Shown piece after piece: positions 17,329 through 25,500 of a stretch of 64,000 nt of DNA. Source of the DNA: Ignavibacterium sp037440165 (GTDB lineage: Bacteria; Bacteroidota; Ignavibacteria; Ignavibacteriales; Ignavibacteriaceae); NCBI RefSeq assembly GCF_037440165.1, contig NZ_JBBIUQ010000001.1, forward strand, positions 1 through 64,000, in the 5' to 3' direction. The notes under the pieces are model-generated. The model had not been told where the DNA came from. It worked only from the letters and a program-made list of their open reading frames with translations, and searched no databases. Position 1 is the stretch's first letter, and each line of letters opens with the position of its first letter. A program made the position numbers and the translations under genes.

Positions 17329-18561
17329 ATGTTAAGCGAAACTAATTATTACCTGAGTTTAACAACGATTGTACTATCAATTGCGGGCATCGCAATTGGG
17401 AGCTATCCTGGTTTTCGTATGAACCGAGCCACAATTGCACTTGTTGGTGCAACTACATTGGTGATAATTAATGGTCTTACCCTTGAAGAAGCTGCTAAAC
17501 TTGTTGATATAAATACAATCATGCTTTTGTTCGCAATGATGGTTTTAAACATAAATCTCAGACTTTCAGGATTTTTTAATGTCATTGCCAACAGAATAGT
17601 TCGGATTGCCAAAACTCCTCAGCAACTACTTGCGCTTGTAATATTCTCATCAGGATTTCTTTCTAGTCTCTTTCTAAATGATACGATAGTAATAATGTTT
17701 ACTCCCCTGTTGATTGAGGTAGTTACCAAGTTAAAAAGAAATCCGATACCATACTTAATAGCTTTGGCTGCTTCTGCTAATGTAGGCAGCGTTGCAACTA
17801 TTGTCGGAAATCCTCAGAATATAATCATTGGAATATTTTCCGGATTAAGTTTTGTAGAGTTTGCAATAAAACTTTTTCCGTTAGCACTCATTGGATTGTT
17901 TATAGTTTGGGTTGTTATTGTTTCGATTTATAGCAAAGAGTTTAAAGAAAAAGTAATTCTTCAGTCGGATGAATTTCAACCAAAAATTTTCAAACCTTTG
18001 TTGATTAAAAGTTCCGTTGTATTAATAGTTATGTTAGCAGCATTTTTATCGGGATTTCCAATTGCTTTATCAGCTTTGGGAGCTTCAGCACTATTATTGA
18101 TTACAAGAAGAATAAAACCTGAGCGAGTTTTCATCGAACTTGATTGGTCTTTATTAGTTTTCTTTTCAGGTTTATTTATAATAACGGATTTGTTAAATCA
18201 ATTATTTATAGCCAAATACTTCTCAGGTAAATTAGAACTGTTCACTGGAAATTCTGTTTTTGATTTATCAATTATTTCACTGGTATTGAGTAATCTGATT
18301 TCAAATGTTCCGGCTGTATTAGTATTAAGTCCATTAATAAAGTCATTAAATAACAATGAAATACTATGGTTAGCACTGGCGATGTCTTCAACTTTCGCAG
18401 GCAACTTGACTCTGTTAGGTTCTGTTGCAAATTTAATAGTTGCAGAATCTGCAAAGCGTCACGGAATTACTTTAAGTTTTTCTGAGTATTTAAAGAGCGG
18501 AATTTTAATTACAATTTTTACTTTTTTATCTGGAATTATCTGGCTGAATTTCCTTCTCTAA
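17329..18561 (+). CDS. ArsB/SLC13-type anion or Na+/H+ transporter
   Basis: A 410-residue membrane protein of the ion transporter superfamily (ArsB/NhaD/CitM/SLC13). Helices cover nearly the whole length. The repeated family motifs are visible: FLSSLFLNDTIVIMFTPLL with ANVGSVATIVGNPQNIIIG in the first half, and LSNLISNVPAVLVLSPLI with FAGNLTLLGSVANLIVAESA in the second. This internal duplication places the substrate site between the two NP/NV loops. Substrates in the superfamily include arsenite, dicarboxylates, sulfate and sodium/proton exchange. The sequence alone does not decide between them. No ars genes are nearby. Confidence 0.9.
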   Translation: MLSETNYYLSLTTIVLSIAGIAIGSYPGFRMNRATIALVGATTLVIINGLTLEEAAKLVDINTIMLLFAMMVLNINLRLSGFFNVIANRIVRIAKTPQQLLALVIFSSGFLSSLFLNDTIVIMFTPLLIEVVTKLKRNPIPYLIALAASANVGSVATIVGNPQNIIIGIFSGLSFVEFAIKLFPLALIGLFIVWVVIVSIYSKEFKEKVILQSDEFQPKIFKPLLIKSSVVLIVMLAAFLSGFPIALSALGASALLLITRRIKPERVFIELDWSLLVFFSGLFIITDLLNQLFIAKYFSGKLELFTGNSVFDLSIISLVLSNLISNVPAVLVLSPLIKSLNNNEILWLALAMSSTFAGNLTLLGSVANLIVAESAKRHGITLSFSEYLKSGILITIFTFLSGIIWLNFLL

Positions 18562-18564
18562 TGG

Positions 18565-18644
18565 TTTAAAATAAGGAACCCGATGACCGAAGCCACCGGG
18601 CTTGTCCATACAAAAGGTCTGGGGGTTAACCTTCTGCATGCGAC
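18565..18644 (-). ncRNA. Candidate stand-alone small RNA with a C-rich apical loop
   Basis: A GC-rich island in an AT-rich 277-base spacer. Read on the minus strand it gives hairpin 1, CATGCAGAAGGT / ACCTTTTGTATG (18629-18640 with 18607-18618), with a 10-base loop TAACCCCCAG. Hairpin 2 is CCCGGTGGC / GTCATCGGG (18579-18600) closed by the very stable C(TTCG)G tetraloop and followed by TTCCTTATTTT. Four pairs are G-U on this strand and would be A-C mismatches on the other, which fixes the strand. A promoter-like TTGCTT-17-TATTTT stands just upstream. No gene follows in the same direction, so it is not a leader. No known family was recognised. Confidence 0.6.
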
Positions 18645-18649
18645 ATGTA

Positions 18650-18678
18650 AAAATAATTTACAACTTGTTAGAAAGCAA
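18650..18678 (-). promoter_or_regulatory. Putative promoter of the candidate small RNA
   Basis: On the minus strand TTGCTT (18673-18678), a 17-base spacer, then TATTTT (18650-18655). The predicted transcription start lies near 18643, just before the first hairpin. Pattern match only, in AT-rich DNA. Confidence 0.4.
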
Positions 18679-18838
18679 TAGGAAAATATCTATATAAAAA
18701 TTTTTTAAAACGAATAATTTTTTCGTTAAGTCATTGATATAAAATAAGTTATCGAATTATTTAATTTGAAACAAGAAAATATTCCAAAACTTTAGAACAA
18801 AATTTTGTTAAATGAAAAATTTACAATCTAAAATATTT

Positions 18839-19555
18839 TCACCTGGATTTAATTAAATCTATCATTTCTTTAACTGCCTGATTCATCCCAACAAATACTG
18901 CCCTAGCGATAATTGCATGTCCAATACTTACTTCATCAATCTCATTTATCTCTCTGAATATTTTAATATTAGAGTAATTTAACCCGTGGCCAGCATTTAC
19001 ACCTAGTCCAAGTTTTTTTGCGTGCTTAGCGGCAATTCTTATTCTATCTAATTCATCGTACATTTCCTCTTCAGAAGTTGAATTTGCAAAAACACCAGTA
19101 TGAATTTCAATTAAGTCGCTTCCAATCTCCGCAGCAGCATCAATTTGGTTAACATCAGGTTCAATAAATAATGAAACTTCAATATCAGCTTTGTGCAATT
19201 CTGAAATCGCATCTTTCAGCCTTGATATATTATCAATTACATTAATTCCTCCTTCAGTTGTAAGCTCCATTCTTTTTTCCGGGACAATTGTAGCCAATTC
19301 GGGTCCTACATCACAAGCAATATTAATAATCTCATCAGTAGTAGCCATTTCAAGATCTAATTTAGTTGTAACTAATTCTCTAAGTAATCTTACATCTCTT
19401 TCATTTATATGTCTTCTATCTTCACGGAGGTGAACAACTATACCGTCAGCACCAGCTTGCTCTGCAATTAAAGCAGCAGTTACAGGATCTGGCTGAACTT
19501 CGCCACGCGCATTTCTTAATGTTGCGATGTGGTCTACATTAATTGTCAATCTCAT
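18839..19555 (-). CDS. pdxJ: Pyridoxine 5'-phosphate synthase
   Basis: A 238-residue TIM-barrel enzyme that condenses 1-deoxy-D-xylulose 5-phosphate with 3-amino-2-oxopropyl phosphate to pyridoxine 5'-phosphate (the DXP-dependent vitamin B6 route). It starts with the signature LTINVDHIATLRNARGEVQPDP. It then shows ADGIVVHLREDRRHINERDV, VPEKRMELTTEGG, EIHTGVFAN, LGVNAGHGLNYSNI and SIGHAIIARAVFVGM, which are the substrate and phosphate-binding loops. Length is normal for the family. An AAGGAGA ribosome site precedes the ATG. The upstream CPBP-like gene is 11 bases away and probably co-transcribed. Other B6 genes are not in the window. Confidence 0.97.
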   Translation of the reverse strand: MRLTINVDHIATLRNARGEVQPDPVTAALIAEQAGADGIVVHLREDRRHINERDVRLLRELVTTKLDLEMATTDEIINIACDVGPELATIVPEKRMELTTEGGINVIDNISRLKDAISELHKADIEVSLFIEPDVNQIDAAAEIGSDLIEIHTGVFANSTSEEEMYDELDRIRIAAKHAKKLGLGVNAGHGLNYSNIKIFREINEIDEVSIGHAIIARAVFVGMNQAVKEMIDLIKSR

Positions 19556-19566
19556 CTGAAATCTCC

Positions 19567-20364
19567 TTAAAAAATTGTTGCAATAATATTAAACAATGAC
19601 TGTAAACCAATACCATAGTCATTAGCTCTAAACCTAAGAACAGATAATAAATCAATAGAATACATTACACCAATATGAACAGCGACACAATAATAAATTG
19701 ATCTGGTCCTTAAAGCAAGTAATCCCAATGCTATTCCTCCTGGGATTGCTCCAAGTGTTTCTAAGAAAGGCTTACCGTTGTGCAAAATTACAAAAGGTAT
19801 CATTTGAATTAGCACTGCATAGTATCCAAATTTCTTCTCTAGTCCGAATAACATAAATCCGCGCCAGATAAATTCCCATCCAATCATATAAATAAACATT
19901 CCCGATTCATAAATTAAAAAAATATTCCAGGAATCTTTTGCAGATGATAAATGAGGATATTTCTGACTGAACTCTGATGATGCAGATGCTAACCAAATAA
20001 TTGGAAACATTATCAGTAAAAAGATAAATGTAAATTTTATTCCTATTCTCCAATTTCCAGGTTTTAACCCATAGTCAGAGATTTTCTCTTTAAATACGAA
20101 TTTGATTATTAAAATTGAAGGCAAAAGGAATGTTAAAAAATCTCCTGCAAACCAATAGAGATATTCAATCAGAAATGGATCTTTATAATGTGTTACAAAA
20201 TCAAAAAAATTTTCTCTGAAAAATCGACGTGAAGTAAAATACCAGCTAAATGTTTGTTGAACCGCAATGGAAAGTAAGATAATGACAATTTTTCTATCCA
20301 ATTGCTTTATATCCTTAAATAACAATATAATTTCTTTCAGGACCAATATATTTGTCTCTATCAA
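19567..20364 (-). CDS. CPBP-like intramembrane protease homologue
   Basis: A 265-residue protein with about seven or eight hydrophobic segments and a C-terminal CPBP (Abi/Rce1-like) domain. The family's first motif EExxxR appears here as WEFIWRG, so the first Glu of the pair is Trp. The second motif is probably FVILHNGKP and the third AVHIGVMYS, giving two retained His. Catalysis in Rce1-like proteins depends on the Glu and His residues, so activity is uncertain. The role is unknown. It lies 11 bases upstream of pdxJ. The N-terminal 60 residues look like a membrane-attached extension. Confidence 0.75.
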   Translation of the reverse strand: MIETNILVLKEIILLFKDIKQLDRKIVIILLSIAVQQTFSWYFTSRRFFRENFFDFVTHYKDPFLIEYLYWFAGDFLTFLLPSILIIKFVFKEKISDYGLKPGNWRIGIKFTFIFLLIMFPIIWLASASSEFSQKYPHLSSAKDSWNIFLIYESGMFIYMIGWEFIWRGFMLFGLEKKFGYYAVLIQMIPFVILHNGKPFLETLGAIPGGIALGLLALRTRSIYYCVAVHIGVMYSIDLLSVLRFRANDYGIGLQSLFNIIATIF

Positions 20365-20429
20365 ATTTTTATTTCTGCCATAAAGATATCTAAAATTTGA
20401 CGAAAATCACAAAATTCTGCGATTTAAAT

Positions 20430-20458
20430 TTGACAAAATTTATTGAGGTTTATATTTT
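20430..20458 (+). promoter_or_regulatory. groESL promoter
   Basis: TTGACA at 20430-20435 and TATTTT at 20453-20458, spacing 17 bases, directly ahead of the CIRCE operator. This is a classical housekeeping-sigma pattern. Confidence 0.75.
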
Positions 20459-20483
20459 AGCACTCGCTTTTTAAGAGTGCTAA
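20457..20483 (+). promoter_or_regulatory. CIRCE operator (HrcA binding site)
   Basis: Perfect TTAGCACTC-N9-GAGTGCTAA inverted repeat overlapping the promoter's downstream edge, 33 bases before groES. CIRCE is the operator of the heat-shock repressor HrcA, so groESL should be derepressed on heat shock. hrcA itself is not in the window. Confidence 0.98.
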
Positions 20484-20515
20484 TCACAATCACTAAAAAA
20501 ATAAAGGAGTAAAAA

Positions 20516-20815
20516 ATGGCAGATTTTAAAATTAAACCTTTAGCTGATCGTCTAGTTGTTAAACCAGCAGAAGCTGAAGAAAAAACTTCTGGAGGAATTA
20601 TACTTCCCGATACAGCCAAAGAAAAACCTATTGAAGGAACTGTTGTTGCTGTTGGACCAGGCAAGACAAGTGATGACGGAAAATTAATTAAACCAGAAGT
20701 TAAGGTAGGTGACAGAGTCCTTTACGGAAAATATAGCGGCACCGAAGTAACTATTGATGGTGAGGAATACCTCATCATGCGTGAAAGCGATGTTTTCGGA
20801 ATTATTAATAAATAA
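20516..20815 (+). CDS. groES: Co-chaperonin GroES
   Basis: A 99-residue GroES of normal length. It caps the GroEL cavity as a heptamer in the cytosol. Visible motifs are the N-terminal KPLADRLVVKPAEAEEKTSGGIILPDTAKEKP, which includes the mobile loop that binds GroEL, then GTVVAVGPGK and GDRVLYGKYSGTEV. The ending is EYLIMRESDVFGII. An AAAGGAG ribosome site precedes the ATG. The gene lies directly behind the CIRCE operator and 22 bases before groEL, forming the usual bicistronic heat-shock operon. Confidence 0.99.
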   Translation: MADFKIKPLADRLVVKPAEAEEKTSGGIILPDTAKEKPIEGTVVAVGPGKTSDDGKLIKPEVKVGDRVLYGKYSGTEVTIDGEEYLIMRESDVFGIINK

Positions 20816-20837
20816 GAAAAAATAAGAGGTAAAGATT

Positions 20838-22466
20838 ATGGCAAAACTAATAGTATATAATACTGACGCTCGCTCCGGAGTAAAGAGCGGCGTTGACAAA
20901 CTCGCTGATGCTGTTAAAGTTACATTAGGACCAAAAGGTCGTAATGTTATTATTGAGAAAAAATTTGGAGCCCCAACTGTTACCAAAGACGGTGTAACTG
21001 TTGCTAAGGAAATTGAACTTGAAGATCCTTTAGAAAACATGGGTGCTCAAATGGTTCGCGAAGTTGCCAGCAAAACTAGTGATGTTGCCGGAGATGGAAC
21101 GACTACTGCAACTGTTTTAGCACAAGCAATCTTCAGAGAAGGACTAAAAAATGTGACTGCTGGTGCAAATCCAATGGATCTTAAGAGAGGAATTGATTTT
21201 GCAGTAACCAAAGTTGTTGAATATCTTAAATCAATCAGCAAAGATGTTGAAGGAAGAAATGAAATTGCTCAGGTTGGTGCAATTTCATCTAACAACGATA
21301 AATCAATTGGTGATTTGATTGCTGATGCAATGGAGAAAGTTGGTAAAGATGGTGTAATCACAGTTGAAGAAGCAAAAGGAACTGAGACCTCTTTAGAAAT
21401 AGTTGAAGGAATGCAGTTCGATCGTGGTTATTTATCACCCTACTTTGTAACTGATCCTGAATCAATGGAAGCAGTTCTAGAAGATCCTTACATTTTAATT
21501 CACGATAAGAAAATCTCCTCAATGAAAGACCTTCTACCGATTCTGGAAAAAGTTGCACAGCAAGGTCGTGCTCTCTTAATCATTTCAGAAGAAGTTGAAG
21601 GCGAAGCTTTAGCTACTCTCGTTGTTAATAAGATTCGTGGTACACTAAAAGTTTGTGCAGTTAAAGCTCCTGGATTTGGTGACAGAAGAAAAGCAATGCT
21701 TGAAGACATTGCTGTTTTAACGAACGGCACAGTTATCTCTGAAGAAAGAGGATTCAAACTTGAAAATGCGACAATCTCTTATCTTGGAACAGCTAAAAAA
21801 GTAGTTATTGATAAAGATAACACAACTATTGTTGAAGGTTCCGGCAAATCTGAAGAAATCAAAAAGAGAATTAACGAAATTAAAGCTCAGATTGAAAAGA
21901 CCACTTCAGACTATGATAAAGAGAAACTTCAGGAAAGATTGGCAAAACTTTCAGGTGGAGTTGCTGTATTAAAAATCGGTGCTTCAACTGAAGTAGAAAT
22001 GAAAGAAAAGAAAGCTCGTGTTGAAGATGCTTTACATGCTACACGCGCTGCAGTTGAAGAAGGAATTGTTGCTGGTGGTGGTGTTGCATTAGTTCGAGCA
22101 ATTCCAGTACTCGAAAAACTTGAAGGTCAGAATGAAGATCAAACTACCGGAATCAGAATTGTGCAGAAAGCTCTTGAAGAGCCATTAAGACAAATAGTAA
22201 ATAATACTGGTCTTGAAGGCTCTGTTGTTCTGCAGAAAGTAAAAGAAGGAAAAGATGATTTCGGCTTCAATGCAGCTTCAGAACAATATGAAAATCTCAT
22301 TAAAGCTGGCGTTATAGATCCTACTAAGGTTACAAGAACTGCATTGGAAAATGCAGCTTCCGTTTCTTCACTTCTCATTACAACCGAAGCTGTTGTTTAC
22401 GAGAAGAAAGAAAAAGAAACTGCTCCTGCTATGCCACACGGTGGTATGGGTGGAATGGATTATTAA
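20838..22466 (+). CDS. groEL: Chaperonin GroEL
   Basis: A 542-residue 60-kDa chaperonin that folds proteins in an ATP-driven double ring. Family motifs are VKVTLGPKGRNVIIEKKFGAP, the ATP-binding GDGTTTATVLAQ, and the apical-domain RGYLSPYFVTDPE. VKAPGFGDRRKAMLEDIA, GGVAVLKIGASTEVEMKEKKAR and VEEGIVAGGGVALVRA are also present. The C-terminus carries the flexible tail HGGMGGMDY. Apart from a slightly divergent N-terminus (AKLIVYNTDARSG) it is canonical, so it is likely the main functional copy. A strong terminator follows. Confidence 0.99.
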   Translation: MAKLIVYNTDARSGVKSGVDKLADAVKVTLGPKGRNVIIEKKFGAPTVTKDGVTVAKEIELEDPLENMGAQMVREVASKTSDVAGDGTTTATVLAQAIFREGLKNVTAGANPMDLKRGIDFAVTKVVEYLKSISKDVEGRNEIAQVGAISSNNDKSIGDLIADAMEKVGKDGVITVEEAKGTETSLEIVEGMQFDRGYLSPYFVTDPESMEAVLEDPYILIHDKKISSMKDLLPILEKVAQQGRALLIISEEVEGEALATLVVNKIRGTLKVCAVKAPGFGDRRKAMLEDIAVLTNGTVISEERGFKLENATISYLGTAKKVVIDKDNTTIVEGSGKSEEIKKRINEIKAQIEKTTSDYDKEKLQERLAKLSGGVAVLKIGASTEVEMKEKKARVEDALHATRAAVEEGIVAGGGVALVRAIPVLEKLEGQNEDQTTGIRIVQKALEEPLRQIVNNTGLEGSVVLQKVKEGKDDFGFNAASEQYENLIKAGVIDPTKVTRTALENAASVSSLLITTEAVVYEKKEKETAPAMPHGGMGGMDY

Positions 22467-22494
22467 TAGCTCCTTTATTGTTGGTTGGTTGGAC

Positions 22495-22528
22495 AAGGCG
22501 AGGACTTTCTCCTCGCCTTTTTATTTTT
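22495..22528 (+). terminator. Intrinsic terminator of groESL
   Basis: Perfect 10-bp stem AAGGCGAGGA / TCCTCGCCTT with a 5-base loop, followed by a T-rich tract (TTTTTATTTTTAT). Confidence 0.95.
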
Positions 22529-22584
22529 ATCCGGCAATCATTGAAATTTCTTATATTCAGAACAGTTGATTTGAATTTTTTATA

Positions 22585-25500
22585 ATGAACAACAATTATT
22601 CTGAAATAGAAAAAGAAGTAACAGAACATCTTCAGCTAAAGCGGTATAAATTAGCTCTGATCACTGCTAAAAAATTGGTTGATACTTTTCCGGATAATCC
22701 GAATTCTCACGCTTTACTTGCTTTTTCTCTTTTAGAAAACTTAAATCCTTTTCTTGCGCTTGATACAATAAATTATGCAGTGGAAATATCATCAAACTCT
22801 CCTGAAATCAGATTACAACGAGCATCTGTTCTATATCGTTTAAGTATTTATGATGGAGCTTTGGTTGACTGCAACTTTTATCTGACAAATTCAGAAAATA
22901 AAGATTTGAATGCGGTAATACTGAAAATAAAGATTATCGCTGCAAGTGAAAGGTTTTTTGAAGCATTAGAATTGATTGATGATATATTAAAACACAATCC
23001 CGATAATGAAAATCTGAATTTACTTTTTACTCTTATCAAGACTTCTTTAGATACAACAACTAACGATAATAATTCTGTTAAAGATATTAAATACTTTATT
23101 GAGTTGTGTAAGCTATCAAACGAACAGAAGTATTTCTGGTTTACAAATTTTGTTTATAAAAAATCCGTAAAAGAAATCCACGATGATGAATTCAAAAATC
23201 AATTAAAACTTCTGAATCTGGTTGCATTAGTTTCATTGTTTAGAGTCAAAGAGGCCGAATTACTCGCTGAAGAAATTAAAAATACTTTTTTCAATAATGC
23301 TTCATATATAGATGCGCTGGACAAAATTAAGTTAATCAAAAAAAACAGAGCTAATGACGAAAAACCTGTCAGTATTAAAAAAGTAATATCAGAAACAGAA
23401 CTGGTTAAATCTTCTGATAGTAATATTGAAGTTTTATCAGCCAGATTTTTTGATCTTTCAGACAGCATTTCATCAGGCAAAAGAAAGTATTTGCTTCAGT
23501 TCGATGAAAATATTCTTACCTATATCGCAATTGAATTGCTTCTGAAAAATCCATTCCACAAAAAAGAAAATAGAACTGTTCCGGGCACTGCAATATGGTA
23601 TTTGAATCACTCTGAAACCGGAAGAAATAACTTTCAATTAGAATTCAAATCAGAATGGGAGACAATTGAATTTGTTCAAAGCTGGGGAACTGAATTACCC
23701 GGCTTCTGGAAATCTGGTGAAGGAAAAGTTGAAATAATTCTTGATGAAAAAAATATTTGTTCAAGAAAATTTTTAATTGGCGATTCAGAAATAATAAATA
23801 TTGAAGAAACAGAAAAAGAATATACTCCGGGAAAATTAATTAAGTCAGAAACATCTCAGCCAGAAGCAGTTGACCTTTACACTATTCACAAAAGTGACTC
23901 CGTTTCACTGGAAAATTTATTGAATGAACTTTATGAATTCATTGGGTTAGATAATCTAAAGCAATCTCTGATTGATTTTTTAACTTACCTGAATTTCATT
24001 AGTGAAAGAAAAAAGAAAGGAATTAAAACCGAAGAAAAACTTGAACTACACTGCCTGTTTTTAGGCAATCCGGGAACAGGTAAAACTTCAGTAGCTCGTT
24101 TGTTCGGAAAAATTTTGAAAGCAATGGGGGTTTTAGAAAATGGTCATGTTATTGAAGTTGACAGAGCTGGGTTAGTTGGACAATATATCGGTGAAACAGC
24201 AATCAAAACTGATAAGATTATCTCGGAAGCAATCGGCGGTATTTTGTTTATTGATGAAGCTTATTCTCTGAAAAAAGCTAACACTTCTTCTGATTTTGGA
24301 CAGGAAGCTATCGACATTTTATTAAAACGAATGGAAGATTTTAAGGGTAAATTTATTGTAATTGCGGCAGGATATCCTGAGTTGATGAATGAATTTATTG
24401 AATCTAATCCAGGTTTGAAATCAAGATTTACTCATACATTTTATTTTGATGATTACACGCCTGCACAACTTCTTCAGATATTCAAACTTTTTGCCTCAAA
24501 AGAAGAATATGAGCTGGAAAATTCAGCAGAAGATTTTTTACTCAAACAGTTATCTGATTTTTATAAGAATCGTGATAAATCTTTTGGTAATGCACGGCTG
24601 GTCAGGAAAATTTTTTCTGAAACTAAAATTCAATTAAGTAAACGATACCAGGCTGAACAGGATTCTGAAAAATCAAATTTCCATCTGAATAAAATTAAAT
24701 CTGAAGATTTAAGAAATGCTTTACTCAAGTTTGGAAGTGTTATTTCTTCGAAAGAAACAGACAGCAGAAAAGTTAATCTGATAAGTGAAAGAATAAATCA
24801 ATTAGTCGGATTAGATAATTTCAAAAACGAGATGAATGAAATAATCAAGCTAGCACGATATTATTCTGAAGAAGGAGAAAATTTAACTGAAAAAATTAAT
24901 TCAAATTTCATCTTTGCCGGGAAAAATTTTGCTGGTCAGAATACTTCTGCAAAACTTTTATCCGAACTCTTTTATGAATTAAGAATTATACTAAGGAATG
25001 AATTGCATAATTACGATGTAAGACAATTTGTTGGTAATGATATACACTCAACGATAGAGAAGTCACAGAAAATTTTTGATAGAGCAAAAGGTGCCGTAAT
25101 ATTTATTAAAGATTTTGATTTTATTTTTGAAGATAAATCGTTGAATGATACTTGCGTTGCAGAGTTTATCAACATACTTTCTCAGCGATTGCAAACAGAT
25201 GCCGGTAAAACTATAGTCGTAATTGAAACATCGTATAACTTTCCTGCTAACATTCCATCGGGATTTAGTTTCCTGAAAACCTTTTTCAATAAAAAAATTG
25301 TATTCGATGATTTTACTCCTGATGAATTGCTCGAGATATTCAATCAAATGCTGCGAGATAAGAAACTTTTTCTCTCTTCAAACAGTTCTGAAGTTTTAAG
25401 AAAATTTTTTTTTCATGTTTATCGAAATAAAGAAAAATATCCGCCAAACACTTTATTACTAAAAAACATTTTAGATATAATCCTTAGAAAACATCTTCTT

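Noticed and set aside
18579..18600. Resemblance of CCCGATGACCGAAGCCACC on the plus strand to part of a SAM riboswitch
   Set aside because: The surrounding conserved SAM-I elements are absent, no gene follows on the plus strand, and the pairing favours the minus strand.
18535..18641. Short minus-strand frame of about 37 codons over the GC-rich island (MQKVNPQTFCMDKPGGFGHR...)
   Set aside because: It runs into the antisense of the transporter gene and the base pairing of the region is better explained by a structured RNA.
20684..21040. 118-codon open frame antisense to groES-groEL
   Set aside because: Lies wholly opposite conserved groES/groEL codons, has no ribosome site or family resemblance, and is a shadow frame.
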